From JBBSBY01 sp038250835 (GTDB taxonomy: Bacteria > Desulfobacterota > Desulfomonilia > Desulfomonilales > Desulfomonilaceae): a stretch of 64,000 nt of DNA. The notes under the pieces are model-generated. The model saw nothing but the letters and a program-made list of their open reading frames with translations, did no database searches and was not told where the DNA came from. Positions 1-8,371 of the stretch are shown in pieces; within the stretch, counting starts at the first letter, position 1; the number at the start of each line of letters is the position of its first letter. Made by a program: the position numbers and the translations under genes. The stretch spans positions 1 through 64,000 of the forward strand of contig JBBSBY010000005.1 in assembly GCA_038250835.1 (NCBI GenBank), written 5' to 3'.

Positions 1-1018
1 GTTTGGCCGCGTTCAGCGCCCAGTATGGTTCTCTCAGCATTTGTCTTGCCAATAGCACGATGTCCGCCTTGCCGGATTCGATAATTTCATTAGCCTGCTC
101 GGCTTCAGTAATCAACCCCACCCCTGCAGTAGCAATATTCGCTTCTCGCCTGATGCGATCCGAGAAAGGTATTTGCCAGCCCGGACCAAACGGATATTGG
201 TTATGGTCAGGGCTGTTGAATCCTGAACTGCAATCTATGAGGTCCGCGCCGGCATTTTTCAAGATTTTGGAAAGTTCCACTGATTCGTCAATTGTCCAGC
301 CGTTTTCCACCCAGTCTGAACACGAGATCCTCACCGTCAACGGCAAATTCTCCGGCCAAACTTTCCTCATTTCAGTAAATGTTTCCAGAACAAATCTTAT
401 TCGGTTCTCAAAGCTGCCGCCATATTCGTCTGTTCTTTTGTTTGATAGAGGTGAATAGAATTCGTGGCATAAATAACCGTGGGCCGCATGAAGCTCCAAC
501 CAGCGATAACCGGCGGCAATGGCTCTCTTGGTGGATGCTGCGAAAGCTTGTTTGACTGTTTCAATGTCGTCTTTTGTCATCTCTCTGGGAGTTTTCCAAA
601 GCTTCTGCCCAAAAACAACCGGACTCGGCGCGATCGTTTCCCAGCCGCCGTCTTCGTCCGTTAAATGATTGTCGCCGTCCCAAGGTCGTGCTGCGCTGCC
701 TTTTCGGCCTGCGTGGGCCAACTGAATTCCGGGAACGGCGCCATAGGTTTTTAAGAATTTGGTGATTCTTGCCAGAGGTTCGATTTGATCGTCATTCCAT
801 AGCCCGGCGTCATGCGGAGATATACGGCCTCGCGGTTCCACAGCGGTAGCTTCAGCTATGATTAAACCCGCCCCGCCTACAGCTCGCGATCCCAGATGAA
901 CCAGATGCCAATCACCTGCGCAACCATCGTGGGAGACATATTGACACATCGGGGAAACGCCTATTCGGTTCCGCAGCGTCACATCTTTTACTTGAAACTC
1001 ATCAAACAATTTAGGCAT
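1..1018 (-). CDS. Old Yellow Enzyme family NADH:flavin oxidoreductase (YqjM-like), 3' end off window
   Basis: The reverse strand is open from the window edge to an ATG at 1018, preceded by an AAAGGAAA ribosome site; about 339 codons are present and the C-terminus lies outside the window. The protein should be an FMN-dependent ene-reductase of the YqjM/xenobiotic reductase type. Visible signs are the N-terminal LFDEF...LRNRIGVSPMCQY segment, with the Cys that YqjM-type enzymes place near the flavin, the substrate-binding pair in LHAAHGYL (His-x-x-His), the SPLSNKRTDEYGGS motif typical of the family, and a C-terminal LARQMLREPYW segment near the flavin phosphate site. It could also belong to the larger 2,4-dienoyl-CoA reductase type, whose extra FeS and FAD domains would lie beyond the edge. 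The substrate cannot be told from the sequence. Confidence 0.9.
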   Translation of the reverse strand, partial: MPKLFDEFQVKDVTLRNRIGVSPMCQYVSHDGCAGDWHLVHLGSRAVGGAGLIIAEATAVEPRGRISPHDAGLWNDDQIEPLARITKFLKTYGAVPGIQLAHAGRKGSAARPWDGDNHLTDEDGGWETIAPSPVVFGQKLWKTPREMTKDDIETVKQAFAASTKRAIAAGYRWLELHAAHGYLCHEFYSPLSNKRTDEYGGSFENRIRFVLETFTEMRKVWPENLPLTVRISCSDWVENGWTIDESVELSKILKNAGADLIDCSSGFNSPDHNQYPFGPGWQIPFSDRIRREANIATAGVGLITEAEQANEIIESGKADIVLLARQMLREPYWALNAAK

Positions 1019-1351
1019 TTAATTTCCTTTACCCATACAAATTAAGAATTACATACTACACTTAGTCAAATTCTTTTAATGTGATGTCATTAACTTAGCG
1101 CTTCAAATCTCCAGTGACAGCGTCAAGAGAATGACGCTGGTTATCTATAAATAACATTATTATAGTTGAGCCTTGCGCTTGTCGCAATATTGAGTAAGTC
1201 TTCCCTATCTAATACATACCTAAAACATTCATTGTTTCTTTGGAAACGGACTTACGACGTGATATATTGGTTTACGCAACTACGGCTTTGTTTTGCAGAT
1301 GAACGGACGCGTTACAACTGAGCTAAATCAATACTGTTCGGGTGAAACAAT
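1019..1351. other. Intergenic region between divergent genes
   Basis: This 333-base, AT-rich gap separates the minus-strand oxidoreductase from the plus-strand small secreted protein. Both promoters must lie here, but no convincing -35/-10 pair was found. The only clear structure is the hairpin at 1118-1139. Confidence 0.6.
1118..1139. promoter_or_regulatory. Perfect 8-bp inverted repeat, possible operator
   Basis: CAGCGTCA (1118-1125) and TGACGCTG (1132-1139) pair perfectly around a 6-nt spacer. There is no T-run on either side, and the site lies between two divergent gene starts, so an operator is more likely than a terminator. The function is an inference. Confidence 0.4.
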
Positions 1352-1636
1352 ATGCGACGATATAAATGGTTTTACATCCCGGCATTCGCTATTTTAATAA
1401 CGGCGCTTTCATGGACTATCGCCCCTGCGCAGCAGGTTTGGACGAAATGTCACATAACGTGCCGATGCCTCAACGACAATTCTGTTGGAAACTTTGCCTT
1501 TGACATACCGATCGATAAATCTCCGGATATAGGTTTTGAGGCTGATTGGGCTTGTCGAGTTTATGGCCAAAGGGCATGCTCCGACGGTTGCAATGGACTG
1601 AAATATTCATACACATACCAAACCGTCAGTCCGTGA
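1352..1636 (+). CDS. Small secreted cysteine-rich protein, unknown function
   Basis: A 94-residue protein with an N-terminal signal sequence: MRRYK, then a hydrophobic stretch at about residues 7-25, then a likely cleavage after the Ala-rich APAQQ. The mature part has at least seven Cys, clustered as CHITCRC and later as C-x6-C-x3-C, so disulfides or metal binding are plausible after export. The ribosome site (GGGTGAAA) is only fair. I do not recognise the family. It stands alone between the oxidoreductase and the sedoheptulose isomerase-like gene and is the only sensible reading frame in this interval. Confidence 0.55.
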   Translation: MRRYKWFYIPAFAILITALSWTIAPAQQVWTKCHITCRCLNDNSVGNFAFDIPIDKSPDIGFEADWACRVYGQRACSDGCNGLKYSYTYQTVSP

Positions 1637-1705
1637 TCTTTTGCTCATGTGATGATGGCGATTGGCAGGTCCATTTCGTGTCCGGTTTCAAGACGAGGTA
1701 TAGAC

Positions 1706-2311
1706 TCAATCACAGGCTGCCAGAAAAGTTGAGATGAGATGATCCAGCACCATGTGGACATCTTCGACGGGTCCATATTCCCCTTTATTGGTCTTTACAT
1801 GAATTGAATGATGAGCGATTCGCTTCATTTCTCCGCCGTCAAATCCAACAAAAGCCACTGAAATCCCTTTATTCGCCGCCGCGTATTCCAAAGCTTTCAC
1901 AGTATTGGAGGAATTTCCACTTGCTGAAATAGCAACCACTACGTCACCCGGTCGCATGAGATTGCGCAACTGCCATGAAAAAACATTTTCATAACCAATA
2001 TCATTGGCGAGACACGTGAGAAATGCGCTATTTGAAGCGAGACAAACCGCTCTAAAGGGAATCTTGCCGTCCTGGGATGCTCCAAAGCCAAGATCGTTCG
2101 CAAAATGAGCCGACGTAGCGGCGCTTCCGCCGTTTCCACATAAAAAGATCACCGATCCTTTTGAACGCGCCTCTCTAAATAGATCGATTACCGCTCCGAT
2201 GGATTCGAAATCCAGATTAAGTAGAATTTCTGCAAGATGATTTACGTACAGCTCAGCGTATTTGCTTCCCGATTCATTGCAGAGTTGAAAAATATCCTTT
2301 AACAGAGACAT
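1706..2311 (-). CDS. SIS-domain phosphosugar isomerase, GmhA-like
   Basis: At 201 residues this is a single SIS domain of the size of D-sedoheptulose-7-phosphate isomerase, the first enzyme of ADP-heptose synthesis. The phosphate-binding loop CGNGGSAATSAHFA lies at about residues 58-71 and a second loop, ISASGNSSNT, near 129. A C-terminal EDVHMVLDHL segment lines up with the helix that carries the catalytic His of GmhA, while the GmhA Glu position after HFA appears as Asp (NDLG). It is the last gene of the operon running down from 5258 (PHP, transglutaminase, ABC ATPase), with an 11-base gap after the ATPase. No other heptose genes are visible here, so the exact sugar substrate is open. Confidence 0.8.
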   Translation of the reverse strand: MSLLKDIFQLCNESGSKYAELYVNHLAEILLNLDFESIGAVIDLFREARSKGSVIFLCGNGGSAATSAHFANDLGFGASQDGKIPFRAVCLASNSAFLTCLANDIGYENVFSWQLRNLMRPGDVVVAISASGNSSNTVKALEYAAANKGISVAFVGFDGGEMKRIAHHSIHVKTNKGEYGPVEDVHMVLDHLISTFLAACD

Positions 2312-2322
2312 GTTTGCTCTTT

Positions 2323-3102
2323 CTAAATTCCCGCAGCTCGGGAAATTCCAAGGGACCCCTTGAGATCGTCTATTTCTTCGTATCCAGTTAATTTTAAAAA
2401 GGCGTTTTCAAGATTTCCGTGGGTTTTTGCAATAGTGGTCTTGATGTTCGTCGGGGAGTCCGAAGCTATGATCTTGCCCTTGTGAATAATCGTCACCATG
2501 GAACAGATTTCTTCAGCCACGGCAAGTGTGTGAGTGGATAGAAACACGGCCATGCCCCGCGATTTGGCCATTTCAGTAAACAGATCCTTAACCAGTCTCA
2601 CTCCTCGTGGATCAAGACCCACCATGGGTTCATCAATGATAAAAATTTTTGGTTTGTGCAACAATGCCGAGCTTATAATTAATCGCTGCTTCATCCCATG
2701 GGAATAACCCTCGATAAGCTCATCTTTCCAGTTTAGAAGCTCAAACATCTCCAAATAGCGCATTCCAAGCTCGTTCAAATCGGTCTTGGATACATTGTAA
2801 AGCCCCGCGCTAAATTCGAGAAACTCCCATCCGGTAAGTTTCTCGTACAGATACGGCCTATCGGGGACAAACCCGGTAAGCGCCTTGGCCTTCTCCGGTT
2901 CTATGGCGAGATCATGGCCCGCTAATATAATTTTACCCTCGTCAGGTCGCATTAACCCGGCGATCATTCTTATAGTGGTTGTTTTACCTGCGCCGTTAGG
3001 GCCCAAAAATCCCATTACTTCGCCGGGAGGAACATTTAATTCGATGTTATCAACTGCTAAAGTTTTGTTGAAATGTTTAGACAAGTTTTCAATGCGGATC
3101 AT
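2323..3102 (-). CDS. ABC transporter ATP-binding protein (CcmA/YxlF-type)
   Basis: A 259-residue ABC ATPase with every expected motif: Walker A FLGPNGAGKTT at about 33-43, a Q-loop-like region at the FVPDRPYLYEKLTGWEF stretch, the degenerate signature YSHGMKQR, Walker B IFIIDEP, and a STHTL switch His. The type (MIRIENLSKHFNKTLAVDNI start, single nucleotide domain) is that of ATPases that pair with ABC-2 permeases. No permease is visible next to it; its upstream neighbour is the membrane transglutaminase-like protein, 7 bases away. Either the permease is encoded elsewhere or the ATPase acts with that membrane protein, which would be unusual. The start is the ATG after AGGAT. Confidence 0.9.
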   Translation of the reverse strand: MIRIENLSKHFNKTLAVDNIELNVPPGEVMGFLGPNGAGKTTTIRMIAGLMRPDEGKIILAGHDLAIEPEKAKALTGFVPDRPYLYEKLTGWEFLEFSAGLYNVSKTDLNELGMRYLEMFELLNWKDELIEGYSHGMKQRLIISSALLHKPKIFIIDEPMVGLDPRGVRLVKDLFTEMAKSRGMAVFLSTHTLAVAEEICSMVTIIHKGKIIASDSPTNIKTTIAKTHGNLENAFLKLTGYEEIDDLKGSLGISRAAGI

Positions 3103-3109
3103 TCAACGG

Positions 3110-4600
3110 CTATCCTGCTTCCAATACTTTTAACTTCAATTTTCCTATATAGGACAGCACGTTCACATGTTTGTCAATATCACCGTGCAGCAAAGTCACG
3201 TACAGCGGCGTAACCGGCGCCTTGTTCATTAGAGGATCAGCCGAAAACCATGAATCTCCCGCCCAATAATTAACCCAGGCGTGGTATGCGAAACCTTCAT
3301 CCATATGCACAAGACCTACGGAAATCCTGGCGGGAATACCGACCGCTCGCGCCAACGATACCGCCAAGACGGCGTGTTCATTACAATCACCTTGACGACT
3401 CATCAGCGTGGTGTATGCGTCGGGAACTCCGGGAGTAGGGACCTTCTTCAGGTAGCTATAAACGAATTCATTAATCTTTAGAGCGGCTTTCACCGGGTCT
3501 TTCTCAGAGCCGACAACTTTTTGGGCAACCTTCTTCACTTCAGAATTGTCGCTCCTTATGAAACGCGAAGATGTTAAATAGCTCTGCATTTTGGGATCTA
3601 TGTTCGGTAATGTGTATGCGGCTTCCGGGATGGTTTCCCTTTTCAGTGTTACTTCAGTCCCGCTCACGTGTTGTCTGAATTCGTCCGACGGAATGACGAG
3701 GTCCAATCCCATGTGCGCCTCAAGTTTGAGATACTCTAGCTCCTTATCCGGTACAGATCCTTCTAAAGGAACTGAAGTGAGCTCGATCATATCAGGTAAG
3801 TCTTTCAGCGGCATATTCATTTCACGAGCGATATCGGCTTTGTGGGATCTTACGACCGTCATGTTCAGAGGCATACGACCCTTCAGAAGCCTGCCGCCTT
3901 CGTCTATCCACATGGTTAGTTCAACGGATCTGAATGTCGCTTTGACTCGCCAGGCGTTCAACTTTTCACCGGAGATATCGACATCCGTCTGTTCAAGCAC
4001 CTTGACCACGGCGTCCCACTTGTTCCCATCCAACGGATCAAATACTGGGATGATGATTTCATCGCCGACTTTGAGCCCGGCGAGCGGAACCGGCAAACCG
4101 AGGGATCTGGAAATGCGCGGAGCGTCGTACAGTTTGAGTTTACGGCTCCCCCCACCTTTTGAACTCGGAGTATCGATTATGAGATCGCGACCGTTCATTC
4201 TTCCGGTATGTTCAAAGGAGACGATTCCGGACGCTACTTTTAGGTTAAACGATATTAACCTGAAGTTTTCATCTACAACGGACTTACTTGCGATTCTGAC
4301 GGGCTTTACCTGACCCTGTATGTTCAACGAAATGTTTAGGTCGTCCCTCAAAACCCATTTGGATCCATCTTTAACCTGCCGAGAACGACCATATCCGGCG
4401 TAAGCTCCTCCCAATCGAACCATGAACCAATCATCCGACTCCGCTGCGGCAATCTGATAAGCGTCAACATCTCTACTGTGAGCCGGAGAAATATAGTGTT
4501 CACGAAACATCATCCCCATCAAGACCAGCCACACACAGGCAACAACCACGGTGATGAAGGGATTAAATCGCGTCCAGTAAGGCTTCGGCCATCTTGACAT
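3110..4600 (-). CDS. Membrane-anchored transglutaminase-like protein
   Basis: This 496-residue protein begins with a short basic segment and one membrane anchor (about residues 12-33), so the rest should face the periplasm. The middle is a beta-rich region without a recognised motif. The C-terminus is a transglutaminase-like (cysteine-protease fold) domain with an intact triad: Cys406 in GDCNEHA, His440 in YHAWVNYW and Asp455 in SADPLMNK. Such domains hydrolyse or cross-link peptide bonds, but the substrate is unknown. The gene starts one base after the TGA of the PHP gene and ends 7 bases before the ABC ATPase, so the three are surely cotranscribed. Confidence 0.8.
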   Translation of the reverse strand: MSRWPKPYWTRFNPFITVVVACVWLVLMGMMFREHYISPAHSRDVDAYQIAAAESDDWFMVRLGGAYAGYGRSRQVKDGSKWVLRDDLNISLNIQGQVKPVRIASKSVVDENFRLISFNLKVASGIVSFEHTGRMNGRDLIIDTPSSKGGGSRKLKLYDAPRISRSLGLPVPLAGLKVGDEIIIPVFDPLDGNKWDAVVKVLEQTDVDISGEKLNAWRVKATFRSVELTMWIDEGGRLLKGRMPLNMTVVRSHKADIAREMNMPLKDLPDMIELTSVPLEGSVPDKELEYLKLEAHMGLDLVIPSDEFRQHVSGTEVTLKRETIPEAAYTLPNIDPKMQSYLTSSRFIRSDNSEVKKVAQKVVGSEKDPVKAALKINEFVYSYLKKVPTPGVPDAYTTLMSRQGDCNEHAVLAVSLARAVGIPARISVGLVHMDEGFAYHAWVNYWAGDSWFSADPLMNKAPVTPLYVTLLHGDIDKHVNVLSYIGKLKLKVLEAG

Positions 4601-4601
4601 T

Positions 4602-5258
4602 TCACAATCTCTTTTTTACTAATTCGAGGAATTCCTCATTATTGTGAAGGACCTGTTCAGCCTCGGAATCATCCAGGCCCGCGCCTCTAAGAATTTTTGT
4701 CGCAGTTTTTAAATTGATTAAGTTTTCCGGCGCATGCGAATCCGTGTCTATAACTAATTTGGCGCCACTCTTCAGGGCTATTTTAGCCACATGACCATTG
4801 GTCAAACTGTGACCGCCTCGGGCGGTGATTTCCAGACGAACCGAGTTTTCCGCGGCTAAGTCGGCTTCTTCTTCAGTTAATAATCCAGGATGAGCGAGAA
4901 TATCGACTTTGGCTTTAATTGCGGCCATGTTTGTGCCGGGCGCCACCGGTTCAACAGGGGTTTCACCGTGCGTCACCACTATAACCGCGCCTAGGTCACG
5001 AGCCTGTATTGTAAGATCTCCAATAAGCGCCGGGGGCACGTGGGTGAGTTCTATCCCTGGAATGACCAATGTTTCCTGAACCTGATTCAACTCCCGCGCC
5101 ACCTTGACGATTCTCGGAATAATAAAATCGAGGTTGGACCCGTCTCCGTGATCAGTAAGACCTATAGCTCGATAACCAATGACATGAGCTCTGCGAACGA
5201 GTTCACTCGGATTCAGAACTCCGTCGCTCAAAAAGGTATGGGTATGAAAATCTATCAC
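4602..5258 (-). CDS. PHP-domain phosphoesterase (histidinol-phosphatase-like)
   Basis: 218 residues with PHP metal-site motifs: DFHTHTFLSDG at residues 3-13, GLTDHGDG near 38, an ITHG-like VVTHGE segment, a DILAHPG motif and a C-terminal DTDSHAP motif. Proteins of this size use a trinuclear metal centre to hydrolyse phosphoesters; some are histidinol phosphatases, but there is no his gene nearby, so a broader nucleotide or sugar phosphatase role is equally likely. The start has a strong GGAGGTG site. First gene of a four-gene minus-strand operon ending with the GmhA-like isomerase. Confidence 0.85.
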   Translation of the reverse strand: MIDFHTHTFLSDGVLNPSELVRRAHVIGYRAIGLTDHGDGSNLDFIIPRIVKVARELNQVQETLVIPGIELTHVPPALIGDLTIQARDLGAVIVVTHGETPVEPVAPGTNMAAIKAKVDILAHPGLLTEEEADLAAENSVRLEITARGGHSLTNGHVAKIALKSGAKLVIDTDSHAPENLINLKTATKILRGAGLDDSEAEQVLHNNEEFLELVKKRL

Positions 5259-5726
5259 TGCGCACCTCCGGAAGCTTGTCGGTCGATGGTGTTTACGACT
5301 CCTAGTTTCGCCGTATCATTTCCCTATTTGTAATGGATATCTTCTCCACAATTCTCGATCCATCATGTAGAGGGAGCCGATCAAGAAGAAGGTTACCTAT
5401 TTTTGCTGCGAATCATCATCATTCAACATTTCAATCGTTATCAGGACACCTTTAGTCTAAACGCAATTAAGCCGTATTTTCCAAAATCGCCATTGGACGT
5501 GACTGTTTCGGAATAGACCGTATCCCCCCTGAATGTGTTTGGTGATGGAGCTAATTTATCTTAGACCCTGCGTTAAATAAGCGCGTGCGGAATGCCTTGA
5601 CTAAGGTTATGCGCTAAATCCGTATGGGGGTACCGAAATCGCATAAACAATGATCATTCGATTACCACCCATACATTGAGATTTACAACGGGGCTAAACT
5701 TCCAGTGAATTAAAAAATTGTAACCG
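5259..5726. other. Intergenic region without a gene
   Basis: 468 bases between the end of the NifU-like gene and the start of the PHP gene, both on the minus strand. It should hold the PHP operon promoter and the terminator of the nifU unit. The only structure seen near the nifU stop is GTAAC-C-GTTAC at about 5720-5730, without a clear T-run. No open frame here has protein-like composition. Confidence 0.5.
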
Positions 5727-6209
5727 TTACTTAACCCTTTCGCAAGCGGATTGACAATAAGGAGCTTCTTCAGGGTCATTAACATCGCAAACCGGACACG
5801 CGCATACTTCGGCGCCGTCAAGGGGTTTTTCGTAAGCGGCGCCTTTTTGTTTTGCCTTATAATCTTCGATGGCTCTATGCAGAGCGTCTGCGCCCAGGTT
5901 AGAGCAATGATGCTTCTTCTTGGGAAGGCCTTCAAGGGCGTCGATTACGGACGCGTTGGTAATCTGCATCGCCTCGTCCAGAGTCTTGCCCAGGGCCATT
6001 TCGCTCACCATGCTGGACACCGCTATGGCCGCGCCGCATCCAAATGTTTTAAATTTCACGTCCACAAGCTTATCGTCTTTGACTTTGATGAAAAAGGCCA
6101 TTATATCGCCGCACGCGGGATTACCCACTTCACCGACTCCATCCGCATCGGGTATTTCACCGACATTTCTCGGATTTTTAAAATGATCCATTACAACTTC
6201 ACTGTACAT
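5727..6209 (-). CDS. NifU/IscU-type iron-sulfur scaffold with Cys-rich C-terminal tail
   Basis: 160 residues. The N-terminal 125 or so form an IscU-like scaffold with the three conserved ligands: Cys33 in NPACGD, Cys57 in TFGCGAA and Cys101 in HHCSNLGAD, so it can assemble a labile Fe-S cluster. After that comes a short tail of about 30 residues holding five more Cys (CACPVC and CQSAC), which plain IscU lacks; it is too short to be the NifU thioredoxin-like domain. The gene lies 20 bases after the NifS-like gene, which has an abnormal active site (see that entry), so the pair may not work as a standard IscS-IscU machine. The start has a GGGAG site. Confidence 0.9.
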   Translation of the reverse strand: MYSEVVMDHFKNPRNVGEIPDADGVGEVGNPACGDIMAFFIKVKDDKLVDVKFKTFGCGAAIAVSSMVSEMALGKTLDEAMQITNASVIDALEGLPKKKHHCSNLGADALHRAIEDYKAKQKGAAYEKPLDGAEVCACPVCDVNDPEEAPYCQSACERVK

Positions 6210-6229
6210 ATCGCTACTCCCGGTAACTT

Positions 6230-7420
6230 TTAAGATGCCCGTCCAGCTTTAAATTTAGCCGTTCGTTTGTAAAGCGGAGACATATCCCGTAATTTTTGCA
6301 CAATCGGAGGCAAAATTTCAATCACATCCGCCACATCCTGTTCGGTATTGTCCTGACCTAATGTGAATAACAAGGAACCCTGCGCCGTTCCGGCGTCGAT
6401 CCCCATTGCCAACATGACATGTGACACTTTCAAAGAGCGTGAAATGCAAGCCGAACCGCTGGCTATTTTGACGCCTTCCATATCCAAAAACAATAGCATT
6501 GATTCCCCTTCAACGTATTTTACTACCACACTTACATTGTTGGGAAGGCGATTGGTTGTCGGACCCACCACATGGACGTCCTCCATTAAAGAGGGCAATG
6601 ATTTAATCAGCTTGTCCCGGAGCGGAACCATATGATCAATTCTCGACTGCATTTCCTCCGCGGCAATTTCAGCAGCCTTTCCCATGCCTACAATACCGAG
6701 CACGTTTTCAGTGCCGGCTCTCAGCCCTCGTTCCTGGATTCCTCCGTCCATAAGGGGGGCAATACGCGTACCACGCCGCACATAAAGGGCCCCTATTCCC
6801 TGCGGGCCATACATTGGATTTGCCGCCATGGACAGTAAATCTATATTCATTGCCTCAACGTCCACAGGAATTACCCCAACCGTAGCGACTCCGTCGGAAT
6901 GAAACGGAATTTTGTTTGCCCGCGCTATAGCTCCAATCTCCGCCACCGGCTGAATAGCGCCCATCTCATTGTTTCCGTGCATGACTGAAATAAGAATTGT
7001 CTGGGGAGTTATAGATTTTTCTACGTCTTCGGGATCTACGACGCCATATTTATCGACCGGTAATCTGGTAATCTCAATTCCTTGCTTCTCCAAGGCTTTG
7101 ACGGCGTGCATTATTGAAAAATGTTCTATGGAGCTGATGATTACATGATTTCCACGGGATTTTGAGGCTGCGACCACACCCTTCAGCGCCCAATTGTTTG
7201 ATTCCGTGCCGCCTGAAGTGAAGATTACATCATCCGTTCGGGCATTAATCAGCTTGGCCGTATTATCCCGAGCATCATCAACGGCCTCTGTGACTTCCTC
7301 ACCCAAACTGTGCATACTTGAAGGATTACCGAATTTTTCCGTTAAAAAAGGCAGCATAGCTTTAATTACATCCGGATGAACCGGACAAGCGGCTACGTGA
7401 TCCATATTAATTGTTCTCAT
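6230..7420 (-). CDS. NifS/IscS-like cysteine desulfurase homologue lacking the PLP lysine
   Basis: 396 residues, full length for the class-V aminotransferase fold of cysteine desulfurases. Conserved parts include TSGGTESNNWALKG (about 68-81), the EH pair near 99-100, HGNNEMGAIQP near 148 and the mobile-loop Cys325 in SGSACISRS. However, where the family has S-x-x-HK-x-YGPKG, with the lysine forming the PLP Schiff base, this protein reads SMAANPMYGPQG: His and Lys are Asn201 and Pro202. The nearby DAVQ motif is also changed, to DGVA. The change is read directly from codons near 6815-6820. A PLP-lysine-less IscS is known from Archaeoglobus fulgidus, where it still docks IscU. It is cotranscribed with the NifU-like gene; regulation may involve the inverted repeat at 7458-7474. 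Confidence 0.9.
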   Translation of the reverse strand: MRTINMDHVAACPVHPDVIKAMLPFLTEKFGNPSSMHSLGEEVTEAVDDARDNTAKLINARTDDVIFTSGGTESNNWALKGVVAASKSRGNHVIISSIEHFSIMHAVKALEKQGIEITRLPVDKYGVVDPEDVEKSITPQTILISVMHGNNEMGAIQPVAEIGAIARANKIPFHSDGVATVGVIPVDVEAMNIDLLSMAANPMYGPQGIGALYVRRGTRIAPLMDGGIQERGLRAGTENVLGIVGMGKAAEIAAEEMQSRIDHMVPLRDKLIKSLPSLMEDVHVVGPTTNRLPNNVSVVVKYVEGESMLLFLDMEGVKIASGSACISRSLKVSHVMLAMGIDAGTAQGSLLFTLGQDNTEQDVADVIEILPPIVQKLRDMSPLYKRTAKFKAGRAS

Positions 7421-7457
7421 AAATTACACCCCCGAGGCCGAGCCAAAGGATTATTTC

Positions 7458-7492
7458 ATACTATACATTAGTATAAGTATAATACCTGTCAA
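7458..7492 (-). promoter_or_regulatory. Candidate nifS promoter with overlapping operator
   Basis: Upstream of the NifS-like start, on its strand, TTGACA (rc of 7487-7492) can serve as a -35. About 18 bases downstream, in the -10 region, lies a perfect inverted repeat ATACTA-N5-TAGTAT (7458-7474). The -10 itself is weak. A repeat placed over the core promoter of an Fe-S gene pair suggests a repressor site, for instance of an Rrf2/IscR-type protein; that is inference. Confidence 0.4.
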
Positions 7493-7609
7493 TCCCAAGC
7501 TTGTGAATTGCGATTATATTACCGGATGTGTTATTTTGAGGCTCAAATTCACAAACCGATGTTTTCCGTAATTAGGGAGAACTTTCGGTCCGATGACGAG
7601 AGGATAACT

Positions 7610-8182
7610 GTGAGCGCGCTATATGGAATAACTCGGGAGGAAGCTTTAGAATTAATTTCTGCACACCTGCCGTCTGAGAACATGAAATCCCATTCATTAG
7701 CTTCTGAAGCTATCATGCGTGATCTGGCGGACAAACTGGGAGAAGATCCGGAACTCTGGGGATTAACGGGGCTGTTGCACGATCTGGATTATAACCAGAC
7801 CAAAGACCAAATGAATCGGCACACGCTTGTGACTGAAGTCATACTGCGGGACAAAAGGGTGGACGATAAAATTATTGACGCGATTAAGCGCCACAACGCC
7901 GAGAATTTAGGCTTGACTCGCACCGAACCAATCCATTTTGCGTTGACGGCGGCGGAAACTATCACAGGATTACTCGTGGCTGCGGCGCTGGTTAATCCGG
8001 AACGTAAGATTACCGCATTAAAGGTCAAATCCGTTAAAAAACGTATGAAAGCTAAAGAATTCGCAAGATCGGTTAATAGGGATCACATACGCTTGTGCGA
8101 AAGGTTGGGACTTGAGCTAGATGACTTCATCGACACCAGCATCAATGCCATGGCAAAGATTGCGCCTGAAATTGGTTTATAG
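7610..8182 (+). CDS. HD-domain phosphohydrolase
   Basis: Starting at GTG 7610, which has a GAGAGGA ribosome site, the protein is 190 residues; the frame stays open upstream to 7508, but without a good start. It carries an HD-type metal site: His in KSHSLASEA, the HD pair in GLLHDLDY, and downstream His residues in NRHTL and KRHNAE. Small HD proteins of this kind hydrolyse phosphoesters of nucleotides or signalling molecules; the substrate is not evident. It diverges from the nifS-nifU unit and has no operon partner. Confidence 0.85.
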   Translation: MSALYGITREEALELISAHLPSENMKSHSLASEAIMRDLADKLGEDPELWGLTGLLHDLDYNQTKDQMNRHTLVTEVILRDKRVDDKIIDAIKRHNAENLGLTRTEPIHFALTAAETITGLLVAAALVNPERKITALKVKSVKKRMKAKEFARSVNRDHIRLCERLGLELDDFIDTSINAMAKIAPEIGL

Positions 8183-8371
8183 AATCTCGAAAGTTTAACT
8201 AGAATCGCTCCGCTGAGCCCCCTAACCTACAAGCCGTGAGCCTCGCTCTCCGTGAGTCAACAGGCGCGTATTTATTAGCACGACGGACCATCTCGACATC
8301 GTGTCGAGCAAAGTGATTGATAATCAGACCTCTCGGAATCTATTTCAATTCAGCAAAACGGAGGACCTGCA

